Assembly (NCBI GenBank): GCA_047602365.1
Contig: JASGHM010000002.1
Location: 496,001-560,000 of the forward strand
Length of the DNA stretch: 64,000 nucleotides
Origin: Piscinibacter sp047602365
GTDB lineage: Bacteria; Pseudomonadota; Gammaproteobacteria; Burkholderiales; Burkholderiaceae_C
Reading direction: 5' to 3'
Part shown: piece by piece, positions 25,472-34,613 of the stretch
Layout: every line of letters starts with the position of its first letter
How positions within the stretch are numbered: position 1 is the first letter of the stretch
Notes under the pieces: generated by a model
Seen by the model: the letters and a program-made list of their open reading frames with translations, nothing else
The model's database searches: none
What the model was told of the DNA's origin: nothing
Made by a program: the position numbers and the translations under genes

Positions 25472-27505
25472 ATGTCCGCATCTCTGAACCCCAACCTCCT
25501 GCTGGCCATCCCGCTGGCGCCGCTGGTCGGCGCGGTGGTGGCCGGCCTGTTCGGCAAGACCGTCGGCCGCCGCGGCGCGCACAGCATCACCATCCTCGGC
25601 GTGCTGGTGTCCTTCATCCTGTCGGCGATGGTGCTGAAGTCGGTCGCCGTCGACAGCGCCCGCTTCAACGCCACCGTCTACGAGTGGATGGTGCTCGGTG
25701 GCCTGAAGATGGAAGTCGGCTTCCTGATCGACGGCCTGTCGGCGATGATGATGTGCGTGGTGACCTTCGTGTCGCTGATGGTGCACATCTACACCATCGG
25801 CTACATGGAGGAAGACCCGGGCTATCAGCGCTTCTTCTCCTACATCTCGCTGTTCACCTTCTCGATGTTGATGCTCGTGATGAGCAACAACTTCCTGCAG
25901 CTGTTCTTCGGCTGGGAGGCGGTCGGCCTGGTGTCGTACCTGCTGATCGGCTTCTGGTACACCAAGCCGACGGCGATCTTCGCCAACATGAAGGCCTTCC
26001 TGGTCAACCGGGTCGGCGACTTCGGCTTCATCCTCGGCATCGGCCTGATCGTCACCTACGCCGGCACGCTGAACTACGGCGAAGCCTTCGCGAGAGGCCC
26101 CGAACTGGCCAAGCTGATGCTGCCCGGCACCGGCTGGATGCTGATCACCGTGACCTGCATCTGCCTGTTCATCGGCGCGATGGGCAAGAGCGCGCAGTTC
26201 CCGCTGCACGTCTGGCTGCCCGACTCGATGGAAGGCCCGACGCCGATCTCGGCGCTGATCCACGCGGCGACCATGGTGACCGCCGGCATCTTCATGGTGG
26301 CGCGCATGTCGCCGCTGTTCGAGCTGTCCGACACCGCGCTGAGCTTCATCCTCGTGATCGGCGCGATCACCGCGCTGTTCATGGGCTTCCTGGGCATCAT
26401 CCAGAACGACATCAAGCGGGTCGTCGCGTACTCGACGCTGTCGCAGCTGGGCTACATGACGGTGGCGCTGGGCGCCTCGGCCTACTCGGTGGCGGTGTTC
26501 CACCTGATGACGCACGCCTTCTTCAAGGCGCTGCTGTTCCTCGCCGCCGGCTCGGTGATCATCGGCATGCACCATGACCAGGACATCCGCAACATGGGTG
26601 GCCTGCGCAAGTACATGCCGCTGACCTGGATCACGTCGCTGCTCGGTTCGCTGGCGCTGATCGGCACGCCGCTGTTCGCCGGCTTCTACTCGAAGGACAG
26701 CATCATCGAGGCGGTGCACGCCTCGCACCTGTGGGGTTCCGGCTTCGCCTACTTCGCGGTGATCGCCGGCGTGTTCGTCACCGCCTTCTATTCGTTCCGC
26801 ATGTACTTCCTCGTCTTCCATGGCGAGGAGCGCTTCCGCCACAAGCCCTTCCCGGGCGAGCACGACCACCATGACGATCATGGCGACGACCACGGGCACG
26901 CCCACGAGCCGCACGAGTCGCCCTGGGTGGTGACGGCGCCGCTGCTGCTGCTGGCGGTGCCCTCGGTGGTGATCGGCTACCTGACGATCCAGCCGATGCT
27001 CTACGGCGAGCTGTTCTCCGACTCGATCGTTGTCAACCTCGAGCGCCACCCGGCGATGGAAGAGCTGGCCAAGGAGTTCCACGGCGCGCTGGCGATGGCG
27101 CTGCATGGCCTGAAGACGCTGCCGTTCTGGCTGGCGCTGGCCGGCGTGGTGACGGCCTACGTGTTCTACATGGTCAAGCCGGGCATCCCGGCGGCGATCG
27201 CGAAGACCTTCCGCCCTGTCGTCAAGGTCCTCGAGAACAAGTACTACATGGACTGGATCAACGAGAACATCGTCGCTCCGGCGGCGCGTGCCCTCGGCCG
27301 CGGCCTGTGGAAGGGCGGTGACGTCGGCATCATCGACAACATCGTGATCGACGGCTCGGCGCGTGCGGTCGGCGGCCTGGCCGCGGTCACGCGCTACTTC
27401 CAGACCGGCTACCTGTACTGGTACGCGCTGGTCATGATCGTGGGTGTCATCGGCCTGATGACCTGGCAGTTGTGGCCCTATCTGGGCAGCCTGGGCGCCA
27501 AGTAG
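25472..27505 (+). CDS. nuoL: NADH-quinone oxidoreductase subunit L
   Basis: A 677-residue antiporter-like proton-pumping subunit at the distal end of the membrane arm, with the long lateral helix at its C-terminus. Key family sequence: FFGWEAVGLVSYLLIGFW (pump glutamate), MGKSAQFPLHVWLPDSMEGPTPISALIHAATMVTAG and KRVVAYSTLSQLGYM. A histidine/aspartate-rich loop at bases 26863-26918 (HDHHDDHGDDHGHAHEPHE) interrupts the membrane part. Such loops are known in related NuoL proteins and may bind metal, but no function is shown. Confidence 0.97.
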   Translation: MSASLNPNLLLAIPLAPLVGAVVAGLFGKTVGRRGAHSITILGVLVSFILSAMVLKSVAVDSARFNATVYEWMVLGGLKMEVGFLIDGLSAMMMCVVTFVSLMVHIYTIGYMEEDPGYQRFFSYISLFTFSMLMLVMSNNFLQLFFGWEAVGLVSYLLIGFWYTKPTAIFANMKAFLVNRVGDFGFILGIGLIVTYAGTLNYGEAFARGPELAKLMLPGTGWMLITVTCICLFIGAMGKSAQFPLHVWLPDSMEGPTPISALIHAATMVTAGIFMVARMSPLFELSDTALSFILVIGAITALFMGFLGIIQNDIKRVVAYSTLSQLGYMTVALGASAYSVAVFHLMTHAFFKALLFLAAGSVIIGMHHDQDIRNMGGLRKYMPLTWITSLLGSLALIGTPLFAGFYSKDSIIEAVHASHLWGSGFAYFAVIAGVFVTAFYSFRMYFLVFHGEERFRHKPFPGEHDHHDDHGDDHGHAHEPHESPWVVTAPLLLLAVPSVVIGYLTIQPMLYGELFSDSIVVNLERHPAMEELAKEFHGALAMALHGLKTLPFWLALAGVVTAYVFYMVKPGIPAAIAKTFRPVVKVLENKYYMDWINENIVAPAARALGRGLWKGGDVGIIDNIVIDGSARAVGGLAAVTRYFQTGYLYWYALVMIVGVIGLMTWQLWPYLGSLGAK

Positions 27506-27528
27506 CGGACGGGACGGAGAACAAGAAC

Positions 27529-29007
27529 ATGGGTTTGCTCAGTCTGACCATCTGGCTGCCGATCGCCTGCGGCGCCTTGCTGCTCGCGCTCGGCCGCGAC
27601 ACGCACGTGAACGCCGTGCGCTGGACCGCGCTGGTCGGTTCGCTGATCAGCTTCCTGGTCACGCTGCCGCTGATCAGCGGCTTCGACACCGGCACCGCGG
27701 CGATGCAGTTCACCGAATCGCTGCCCTGGATCGAGCGCTTCAACGTCAAGTACGCGCTCGGTGTCGACGGCCTGTCGATGTGGTTCGTGCCGCTGACCGC
27801 CTTCATCACCGTGATCGTGGTGATCTCGGCCTGGGAGGTGATCGAGGACCGCGTCAACCAGTACATGGGCGCGTTCCTGATCCTCTCCGGCCTGATGGTC
27901 GGCGTGTTCAGCGCACTCGACGGCTTGCTGTTCTACGTCTTCTTCGAGGCCACGCTGATCCCGATGTACATCATCATCGGCATCTGGGGCGGCCCGCGGC
28001 GCGTCTACGCGGCCTTCAAGTTCTTCCTCTACACGCTGGCCGGCTCGCTGCTGATGCTGGTGGCGCTGGTCTACCTGTACTACAAGTCGGGCGGCAGCTT
28101 CGACATCCTCGCCTGGCACAAGCTGCCGCTGACGGCGAGTGCGCAGACCTTGCTGTTCTTCGCCTTCTTCGCCGCCTTCGCGGTGAAGGTGCCGATGTGG
28201 CCGGTGCACACCTGGCTGCCCGACGCCCACGTCGAGGCGCCGACCGGCGGCTCCGTCGTGCTGGCGGCGATCATGCTGAAGCTCGGCGCCTATGGCTTCC
28301 TGCGCTTCTCGCTGCCGATCGCGCCCGACGCCAGCCGCGAATGGGCCTGGTTCATCATCGCGATCTCGCTGATCGCGGTGATCTACATCGGCCTGGTCGC
28401 GCTGGTGCAGCAGGACATGAAGAAGCTGGTCGCCTACTCGTCGATCGCCCACATGGGCTTCTGCACGCTGGGCTTCTTCATCTTCAGCGAGCTCGGTGTG
28501 TCCGGCGGCATCGTGCAGATGGTCTCGCACGGCTTCGTGTCCGGCGCGATGTTCCTGTGCATCGGCGTGCTCTACGACCGCGTGCATTCGCGCGAGATCG
28601 CGTCCTACGGCGGCGTGGTCAACACGATGCCCAAGTTTGCTGCCTTCGCGGTGTTCTTCGCGATGGCGAACAGCGGCTTGCCCGGCACCAGCGGCTTCAT
28701 CGGCGAGTGGATGGTCATCCTCGGCACCGTCAAGGCCGGCTTCTGGCTGGCCTTCCTGGCCGCCACCGCGCTGGTCTTCGGCGCCGCCTACAACCTGTGG
28801 ATGGTCAAGCGTGTGTATTTCGGGCCGGTCGCCAACGAGCACGTCAAGGCGCTGTCCGACCTGAACAGCCGCGAGTTCCTGATGATGGCGGTCCTGGCGA
28901 TCGCGGTGCTGTGGATGGGCGTGTACCCGAAGCCCTTCACCGACGTGATGCACGTGTCGGTGACCGAACTGCTCAAGCACGTGGCGCAATCCAAGCTGGT
29001 GCCCTGA
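27529..29007 (+). CDS. nuoM: NADH-quinone oxidoreductase subunit M
   Basis: A 492-residue antiporter-like proton-pumping subunit. Conserved sequence: FYVFFEATLIPMYIIIGIWGG with the pump glutamate, FFAAFAVKVPMWPVHTWLPDAHVEAPTGGSV and QQDMKKLVAYSSIAHMGFCTLG. The start at 27529 follows GGAGAACAAGAAC and removes a 19-residue non-homologous extension. Confidence 0.97.
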   Translation: MGLLSLTIWLPIACGALLLALGRDTHVNAVRWTALVGSLISFLVTLPLISGFDTGTAAMQFTESLPWIERFNVKYALGVDGLSMWFVPLTAFITVIVVISAWEVIEDRVNQYMGAFLILSGLMVGVFSALDGLLFYVFFEATLIPMYIIIGIWGGPRRVYAAFKFFLYTLAGSLLMLVALVYLYYKSGGSFDILAWHKLPLTASAQTLLFFAFFAAFAVKVPMWPVHTWLPDAHVEAPTGGSVVLAAIMLKLGAYGFLRFSLPIAPDASREWAWFIIAISLIAVIYIGLVALVQQDMKKLVAYSSIAHMGFCTLGFFIFSELGVSGGIVQMVSHGFVSGAMFLCIGVLYDRVHSREIASYGGVVNTMPKFAAFAVFFAMANSGLPGTSGFIGEWMVILGTVKAGFWLAFLAATALVFGAAYNLWMVKRVYFGPVANEHVKALSDLNSREFLMMAVLAIAVLWMGVYPKPFTDVMHVSVTELLKHVAQSKLVP

Positions 29008-29008
29008 C

Positions 29009-30490
29009 ATGAACGAGATGAACTGGCTGGCGATCGCGCCCGAAATCTTCCTGCTCTGCGCGGCACTGGTGGTCGCGATGGTCGACCTGTGGGTCACCGA
29101 CGCACGCCGCACGCCCACCTACCTGCTGGCGCAGGCCTCGCTGGCGCTGGTGGCGATCCTGCACCTGCTGCGCTTCGACGCCGGCGAGACGGTCTACGCC
29201 GTGCAGCGCATGGTGGTGGCCGACCCGATGGGCCACCTGCTGGCCTTCTTCGCGACCCTCGCGACCATGGTCTCGCTGGCCTACGCGCGCCCCTATGCCG
29301 CCGAGCGCGACATGCTGAAGGGCGAGCTGATCACGCTGGCGATGTTCTCGCTGATGGGCATCAACGTGATGCTGTCGGCGAACAACTTCCTGGTCGTCTA
29401 CCTCGGCCTGGAGCTGATGTCGCTGAGCCTGTACGCGTTGGTCGCGCTGCGCCGTGACCACGCACCGGCGACCGAGGCGGCGATGAAGTACTTCGTGCTG
29501 GGCGCGCTGGCCAGCGGCTTCCTGCTCTACGGCCTGTCGATGATGTACGGCGCGACCGGCTCGCTGGACATCGGCGAGGTCTTCAAGGCCATCGGCTCCG
29601 GCCAGGCCAAGGCCTCGGTGCTGGTGCTGGGTGTCGTCTTCATCGTCTCGGGCCTGGCCTTCAAGCTCGGCGCCGTGCCCTTCCACATGTGGATCCCCGA
29701 CGTCTACCAGGGCGCGCCGACCGCGGTCACGCTGCTGATCGCCGGGGCGCCCAAGCTGGCTGCGTTCGCGATCACCATCCGCCTGCTCGTCGAGGGCATG
29801 GTCGGCATCGCGCAGGACTGGCAGCAGATGCTGATCCTGCTGTCGGTGGCCTCGATGGCGCTGGGCAACCTCGCCGCCATCGCGCAGACCAACCTGAAGC
29901 GCATGCTGGCCTACTCGACCATCGGCCAGATGGGCTTCATGCTGCTCGGCCTGACGCCGACGGTGGTGTCGGGCAACACGCTGTCGGCCGCCAACGGCTA
30001 CAGCTCGTCGATGTTCTACGTGCTGACCTACGTGTTCACCACGCTGGGCACCTTCGGCGTCGTGATGCTGCTGTCGCGCGCCGGCCACGAGGCGGAGCAG
30101 ATCGACGACCTGAAGGGCCTGGCCAGGCGCAGCCCCTGGTACGCCGCGGTGATGGCTATCCTGATGTTCTCGCTGGCCGGCATCCCGCCGACGGTGGGCT
30201 TCTACGCCAAGCTGGCGGTGCTGCAGGCCATCGTCTCGACCAACGTCGCGATGTACATCTGGCTGGCGGTGATCGCCGTGCTGCTGTCGCTGGTGGCGGC
30301 GTTCTACTACCTGCGCCTGGTCAAGGTGATGTATTTCGACGAGCCGAGCGATGCCCACCCGATCGCCAGCACCGGCGAGGTGCGCACGCTGCTGTCGCTG
30401 AACGGCGCCGTGGTGCTGGTCTTCGGCATCGTGCCCGGCGGCCTGATGGCCCTGTGCGCGCAGGCCATCGTCAAGGCACTGGGCACCTGA
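29009..30490 (+). CDS. nuoN: NADH-quinone oxidoreductase subunit N
   Basis: A 493-residue third antiporter-like subunit and last gene of the operon. Conserved sequence: NFLVVYLGLELMSLSLYALVAL with the pump glutamate, FKLGAVPFHMWIPDVYQGAPTAVTLLIAGAPK and TNLKRMLAYSTIGQMGFMLLG. No terminator is evident before the Nudix gene ten bases on, which may be read through. Confidence 0.97.
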   Translation: MNEMNWLAIAPEIFLLCAALVVAMVDLWVTDARRTPTYLLAQASLALVAILHLLRFDAGETVYAVQRMVVADPMGHLLAFFATLATMVSLAYARPYAAERDMLKGELITLAMFSLMGINVMLSANNFLVVYLGLELMSLSLYALVALRRDHAPATEAAMKYFVLGALASGFLLYGLSMMYGATGSLDIGEVFKAIGSGQAKASVLVLGVVFIVSGLAFKLGAVPFHMWIPDVYQGAPTAVTLLIAGAPKLAAFAITIRLLVEGMVGIAQDWQQMLILLSVASMALGNLAAIAQTNLKRMLAYSTIGQMGFMLLGLTPTVVSGNTLSAANGYSSSMFYVLTYVFTTLGTFGVVMLLSRAGHEAEQIDDLKGLARRSPWYAAVMAILMFSLAGIPPTVGFYAKLAVLQAIVSTNVAMYIWLAVIAVLLSLVAAFYYLRLVKVMYFDEPSDAHPIASTGEVRTLLSLNGAVVLVFGIVPGGLMALCAQAIVKALGT

Positions 30491-30500
30491 GCGCACGGGC

Positions 30501-31097
30501 GTGAGCGAAGCGCCCGCCCGAGCCGACGACGCGCACCTGCGCGAGGAGACCGTTTCCAGCGAGACGGTGTTCCAGGGCCGGCTGCTGCAGGTTCGTCGCG
30601 ACCGCATCCGGTTGCCCGACGGCGGCGACGCCACCCGCGAGTTCATCGTGCACGGTGGCGCCGTGATGGTGGTACCGCTGCTCGACGACGGCCGCCTGGT
30701 GATGGAGCGTCAGTGGCGCTATCCGCTCGCGCAGGTGATGCTCGAGTTCCCTGCCGGCAAGCTCGACCCGGGCGAATCGACGCAGGATTGCGCACGCCGC
30801 GAGCTGTTCGAGGAGACCGGCTACCGGGCCAGCGAATGGGCCTGCGCCGGCGTGCTGCACAACGCGATCGCCTATTCGAGCGAGCGCATCGAGATCTGGT
30901 TCGCCCGCGGGCTCGCCGCCGGCGAACGTCGCCTCGACGAAGGCGAGTTCCTCGACATCCAGCTGTGCAGCATCGACGAGCTCGACCGCCGCTGCGCCGC
31001 CGGCGAGGTCACCGACGCGAAGACATTGGTCGGGCTCCAGTGGCTGCAGAACTGGCGCACCGGCCGCTGGGCCATCCCCGGCTTCCCGCCGCGCTGA
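30501..31097 (+). CDS. Nudix hydrolase, ADP-ribose pyrophosphatase type
   Basis: A 198-residue Nudix enzyme. The full Nudix box is present, beginning GKLDPGES and ending RRELFEETGY (G-x5-E-x7-R-E-U-x-E-E-x-G-U). The flanking VVPLLDDGRLVMERQWRYPL and EFPAGKLDPGE match the NudF/ADP-ribose class. It would split ADP-ribose or similar nucleoside diphosphate derivatives. The start is GTG at 30501, ten bases after nuoN. This position after the nuo operon is common in Burkholderiales. Confidence 0.9.
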   Translation: MSEAPARADDAHLREETVSSETVFQGRLLQVRRDRIRLPDGGDATREFIVHGGAVMVVPLLDDGRLVMERQWRYPLAQVMLEFPAGKLDPGESTQDCARRELFEETGYRASEWACAGVLHNAIAYSSERIEIWFARGLAAGERRLDEGEFLDIQLCSIDELDRRCAAGEVTDAKTLVGLQWLQNWRTGRWAIPGFPPR

Positions 31098-31109
31098 GGG
31101 CGCTGCGGA

Positions 31110-31115
31110 CATAAT
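31110..31115 (+). promoter_or_regulatory. -10 element placed for a leaderless DUF1178 transcript
   Basis: CATAAT, then CGGCGCC, then ATG at 31123. Transcription would begin at or near the start codon. Confidence 0.4.
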
Positions 31116-31122
31116 CGGCGCC

Positions 31123-31551
31123 ATGAAGGTCCTGAACCTGCGCTGTTCGCACGACCATCGTTTCGAAGGCTGGTTCGGCTCCGACGACGAGTTCGTGTCG
31201 CAGTCCGACCGAGGGCTGGTGAACTGCCCGAGCTGCGGCGACAGCACGATCACGCGCCTGCCGACGGCACCGCGTCTGAACGTCTCGGGCGCGCAGGCCG
31301 GAGAAGCGCCGGTCGACGCGATGGCGGCGCTGCAGGCGGCCTGGTCGCAGGCGGTGCGGCAGGTGATCGCGCGGACCGAGGACGTCGGCGAGCGCTTCCC
31401 GGAGGAGGCGCGCCGCATCCACTACGGCGAGGTCGAGGCGCGCGGCATCCGCGGCCAGGCCAGCCGCGAGGACGCACAGGCCTTGCGCGACGAGGGCATC
31501 GAGGTGACCGCTCTGCCGGTGCCGGCCGCGTTGAAGGGGCCGCTCCAGTAA
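31123..31551 (+). CDS. DUF1178 family protein
   Basis: A 142-residue conserved protein of unknown function. The N-terminus MKVLNLRCSHDHRFEGWFGSDDEF and the C-x2-C pair in NCPSCGDSTITRLPTAP suggest a small zinc-ribbon. The C-terminal half (RYIHYGEVEARGIRGQA-like: RRIHYGEVEARGIRGQAS) is the most conserved family region. It commonly lies beside the nuo operon and Nudix gene in this order of bacteria. Confidence 0.87.
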   Translation: MKVLNLRCSHDHRFEGWFGSDDEFVSQSDRGLVNCPSCGDSTITRLPTAPRLNVSGAQAGEAPVDAMAALQAAWSQAVRQVIARTEDVGERFPEEARRIHYGEVEARGIRGQASREDAQALRDEGIEVTALPVPAALKGPLQ

Positions 31552-31576
31552 CCCCGCGCCGCGGGATGCCGCTCAG

Positions 31577-32977
31577 TCAGAGCACGCGGCCCGGATTCAG
31601 CAGCCCCTGCGGATCGAGCGCCTGCTTGATCGCCCGCATCATGCCCAGCGCGACCGGCGACTTGCGCTGCACCAGTTCCTCGCGCTTGAGCGCGCCGATG
31701 CCATGCTCGGCGGAGATCGAGCCGCCGTGCGCCATCACCGCGTCGTAGACGATGCGGTTGACCTCGGCCTCGCGCTCGGCGAGGAAACGCTCCGCCGGCA
31801 CGTCGACCGGTGCCTGCACGTTGTAGTGCAGGTTGCCGTCGCCGAGGTGGCCGAAGTCGACCAGCCGCACGCCGGGCACGGCGCGTTCGAGCAGTTCGTC
31901 GGTGCTGCGCACGAAGGACGGGATGCGCGAGATCGGCACCGAGATGTCGTGTTTGATGTTCAGGCCTTCGAGGCTCTGCGCCAGCGGAATGGACTCGCGC
32001 AGGTGCCACATGTTGCGCGACTGTTCGATGCTCGAGGCGACCGCCGCGTCGGTGACCAGGCCACGCTCGAAGCCGAGGGCGAGCAGGTCCTCGAAGCGCT
32101 GCGCAGCCTGGGTCGCGTCGTCGCTGGCCGATTGTTCGAGCAGAACCGTCCAGGCCGACGCGGGCAGCGGCTGCTGCAGCTGCGGGAAATGCTGCCGCAC
32201 CAGGTCGAGCGAAAAGCGGTTCATCACCTCGAAGCCGGTCAGGCCGGCGCCCAGCCGCGCCTGAGCGAGGCCGAGGAACTCGACCGCCGAATCCAGCCAC
32301 TCGAGCGAGGCGAGGGCGGTGGTCACCGTGCTCGGCTGCGGGTAGAGCTTCAGCGTCGCCGCGGTGATGATGCCCAGCGTGCCCTCGCTGCCGATGAACA
32401 GGTCGCGCAGGTCGTAGCCGGTGTTGTCCTTGCGCAGGCCGGCCAGGCCGTCCCAGACCTCGCCGGTCGCCGTGACCACCTCCAGCCCGAGGCACAGCTC
32501 GCGCGCGTTGCCGTAGCGCACCACCTGGGTGCCGCCGGCGTTGGTGGCCAGGTTGCCGCCGATCGTGCAGCTGCCCTCGGCGGCCAGGCTGAGCGGGAAC
32601 AGCAGGTCCTTCGCGGCGGCCGCCTCCTGCACCGCCTGCAGCAGGCAGCCGGCCTCGACGGTCATCGTCAGGTTGGCCGTGTCGACGCCGCGCACGCGGT
32701 TCAACCGGCCGAGGTGCAGCAGCACCTGCGTGCCGCTGGCGTCGGGCACCGAACCGCCGACCAGGCCGGTGTTGCCGCCCTGCACGACGATCGGCGCACC
32801 GGCCGCCGCGCAGGCGCGCACGACGGCTGCGGTCTCTTCGGGCGATGCCGGCCGCACGACCACGCGGGCCTGGCCGCGGTAACGCTTGCGCCAGTCGATC
32901 TCGTAGGCCGGCAGATTGCCGCCGCGCATCACGTAGGGCGAGCCGACGATGCCGCGCAGCGTGGCCTCGAGCGTCAT
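31577..32977 (-). CDS. FAD-binding oxidoreductase, GlcD/D-2-hydroxyacid dehydrogenase type
   Basis: A 466-residue flavoenzyme oxidising a D-2-hydroxyacid (D-lactate, glycolate or D-2-hydroxyglutarate are possible). The N-terminal PCMH-type FAD domain has RPASPEETAAVVRACAAAGAPIVVQGGNTGLVGGS, PLSLAAEGSCTIGGNLATNAGG and NTGYDLRDLFIGSEGTLGIIT. The C-terminal FAD-oxidase domain has the metal-site motif VDFGHLGDGNLHYNV and SISAEHGIGALKREEL. The start at 32977 overlaps the DUF2069 stop by four bases, so the two are coupled. Substrate not determinable here. Confidence 0.9.
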   Translation of the reverse strand: MTLEATLRGIVGSPYVMRGGNLPAYEIDWRKRYRGQARVVVRPASPEETAAVVRACAAAGAPIVVQGGNTGLVGGSVPDASGTQVLLHLGRLNRVRGVDTANLTMTVEAGCLLQAVQEAAAAKDLLFPLSLAAEGSCTIGGNLATNAGGTQVVRYGNARELCLGLEVVTATGEVWDGLAGLRKDNTGYDLRDLFIGSEGTLGIITAATLKLYPQPSTVTTALASLEWLDSAVEFLGLAQARLGAGLTGFEVMNRFSLDLVRQHFPQLQQPLPASAWTVLLEQSASDDATQAAQRFEDLLALGFERGLVTDAAVASSIEQSRNMWHLRESIPLAQSLEGLNIKHDISVPISRIPSFVRSTDELLERAVPGVRLVDFGHLGDGNLHYNVQAPVDVPAERFLAEREAEVNRIVYDAVMAHGGSISAEHGIGALKREELVQRKSPVALGMMRAIKQALDPQGLLNPGRVL

Positions 32978-33345
32978 GCCACGCTCTCCGGATGGCGGCG
33001 CAGCCGCCAGTGCACGTGCACCGTGCAGGCGGCGAACAGGACCAGGCACAGCGCGATCTCGGCCAGCGCCAGGCGCGCCGACAGGCCGCTGTCGCCGCTG
33101 GCGCGCACCACGCCTTCGATGAAGTACAGCCAGACCACCAGGCTGACCCAGCGGTAGGTGTAGAGCTTGCGCTTGAGCAGGCCGGCCAGCGGGATCGTCA
33201 GCGGCAGCACCTTCAGCGCCAGCATGCCGCTGCCGGTCGGCGCCAGCCACAGCTCCCAGGTCAGGCCGAGCGCGATCAGGCCGAGCAGCGCGGCCACGGC
33301 CACACGCTGCGACCACGCGACGGCGGGAGAAAGTGAGGCATGCAT
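32974..33345 (-). CDS. DUF2069 membrane protein
   Basis: A 123-residue inner-membrane protein with four predicted helices (VAVAALLGLIALGLTWELWL, MLALKVLPLTIPLAGLL, YRWVSLVVWLYFIEGVVRA, LALAEIALCLVLFAACTVHV). It matches DUF2069 in length and in the KRKLYTYRWVSLVVWLYFIEG core. Function unknown. It is divergent from the YihY-like gene, with 20 bases between starts. Confidence 0.85.
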   Translation of the reverse strand: MHASLSPAVAWSQRVAVAALLGLIALGLTWELWLAPTGSGMLALKVLPLTIPLAGLLKRKLYTYRWVSLVVWLYFIEGVVRASGDSGLSARLALAEIALCLVLFAACTVHVHWRLRRHPESVA

Positions 33346-33352
33346 CGCTGGC

Positions 33353-33358
33353 TATGAT
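33353..33358 (+). promoter_or_regulatory. -10 element close to the YihY-like start
   Basis: TATGAT, then GCCAGCA, then ATG at 33366: another candidate leaderless start. Confidence 0.4.
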
Positions 33359-33365
33359 GCCAGCA

Positions 33366-34613
33366 ATGAATCTTCCCTCGCACCTGAAGGCCCGCTTCGA
33401 GGAGAGCTGGCGCGAGCGCGCGGCGCAGCTGATCGAGACACTGCAGCACTGGCCGTGGCTCGACACCGCGCGCACGCTGCGCCAGCGCTTCCGCGAGGAC
33501 CACCTCGGCCTGACCGCCAGCAGCCTGACCTTCACGACGCTGATCTCGCTGGTGCCGCTGGTGACGGTGACGCTCGCGCTGTTCTCCGCCTTCCCGATGT
33601 TCGCCTCGTTCCAGGACTCGCTGCAGAAGTACTTCCTGCAAAGCCTCGTGCCCGACAACATCGCCAAGCCGGTGATGACGGCGCTGACCCAGTTCGCCGC
33701 CAAGGCGAACCGGCTCGGCACCGTCGGCCTGGTGTTCCTGGTGTTCGCCGCGCTGGCGCTGATGCTGACCATCGACCGCACGCTCAACGGCATCTGGCGC
33801 GTGCGCACGCCGCGGCCGATCGCGCAGCGGGTGCTGGTCTACTGGGCCGCCGCGACCCTCGGCCCGCTGGTGCTGGGCGTCAGCCTGAGCCTGACTTCCT
33901 ACGTGATCTCGGCCTCGCGCGGCATCGTGTCGGAGCTGCCGGGCGGCGTCAGCCTGCTGCTCAACACCATCGAGTTCGTGCTGCTCGCTGCCGGCATGGC
34001 GGCGCTGTTCCACTACGTGCCCAACACCCACGTGCGCTGGCGGCACGCGATCGCCGGCGGCGTGTTCGTCTCGGTCGGCTTCGAGGTCGCGAAGAAGGCG
34101 CTGGCCTGGTACATCACGCAGGTGCCGACCTTCGCAGTGGTCTACGGCGCGTTCGCGACGCTGCCGATCCTGCTGGTGTGGATCTACCTCGGCTGGGTGA
34201 TCGTGCTGCTCGGCGCAGTGATCGCCGCCTACGCGCCCAGCCTGCAGATGCGCGTTGCGCGCTGGCCCGATGCGCCCGGCTCGCGCTTCGCGCTGGCGGT
34301 GGCGCTGCTGACCGAGCTCGACCGTGCGCGCCACGGCGAAGCGCGTGGCCTGAGTCTGGCCGAACTGTCGGAGACGCTGCGCGTCGACCCGCTGCAGGCC
34401 GAGCCCATCGTCGACCTGCTCGCCGAGATGGACTGGCTGGCGCGCCTGGACGAACCCGGCGCCGCGCGCTACGTGCTGCTCGCCGACCCAGCGGCCACGG
34501 CCGCCGCGCCGCTGCTCGCGCGGCTGCTGCTCGAACCGTCGCCGGGGCTGAACGCCTTCCGCGACCGCGCCGGCTTCGAGCGCCTCACGCTGGCGGAGCT
34601 GCTTCGGCCTTGA
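33366..34613 (+). CDS. YihY/BrkB family inner-membrane protein (UPF0761)
   Basis: A 415-residue protein with six predicted membrane helices. Family sequence: LTASSLTFTTLISLVPLVTVTLALFS, FVLLAAGMAALFHYVPNTHVRWRHAIAGGVF and TFAVVYGAFATLPILLVWIYLGWVIVLLGA. Despite an old RNase BN label, members are membrane proteins of unknown function. The C-terminal 110 residues form a soluble tail resembling a winged helix (LSLAELSETLRVDPLQAEPIVDLLAEMDWL), found in betaproteobacterial members. The last 29 bases overlap the end of the convergent diguanylate cyclase gene. Confidence 0.87.
   Translation: MNLPSHLKARFEESWRERAAQLIETLQHWPWLDTARTLRQRFREDHLGLTASSLTFTTLISLVPLVTVTLALFSAFPMFASFQDSLQKYFLQSLVPDNIAKPVMTALTQFAAKANRLGTVGLVFLVFAALALMLTIDRTLNGIWRVRTPRPIAQRVLVYWAAATLGPLVLGVSLSLTSYVISASRGIVSELPGGVSLLLNTIEFVLLAAGMAALFHYVPNTHVRWRHAIAGGVFVSVGFEVAKKALAWYITQVPTFAVVYGAFATLPILLVWIYLGWVIVLLGAVIAAYAPSLQMRVARWPDAPGSRFALAVALLTELDRARHGEARGLSLAELSETLRVDPLQAEPIVDLLAEMDWLARLDEPGAARYVLLADPAATAAAPLLARLLLEPSPGLNAFRDRAGFERLTLAELLRP

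Noticed and set aside
31422..32495. A second minus-strand frame within the FAD oxidase gene
   Set aside because: The oxidase sequence is unbroken in its own frame; the other frame is arginine-rich shadow.
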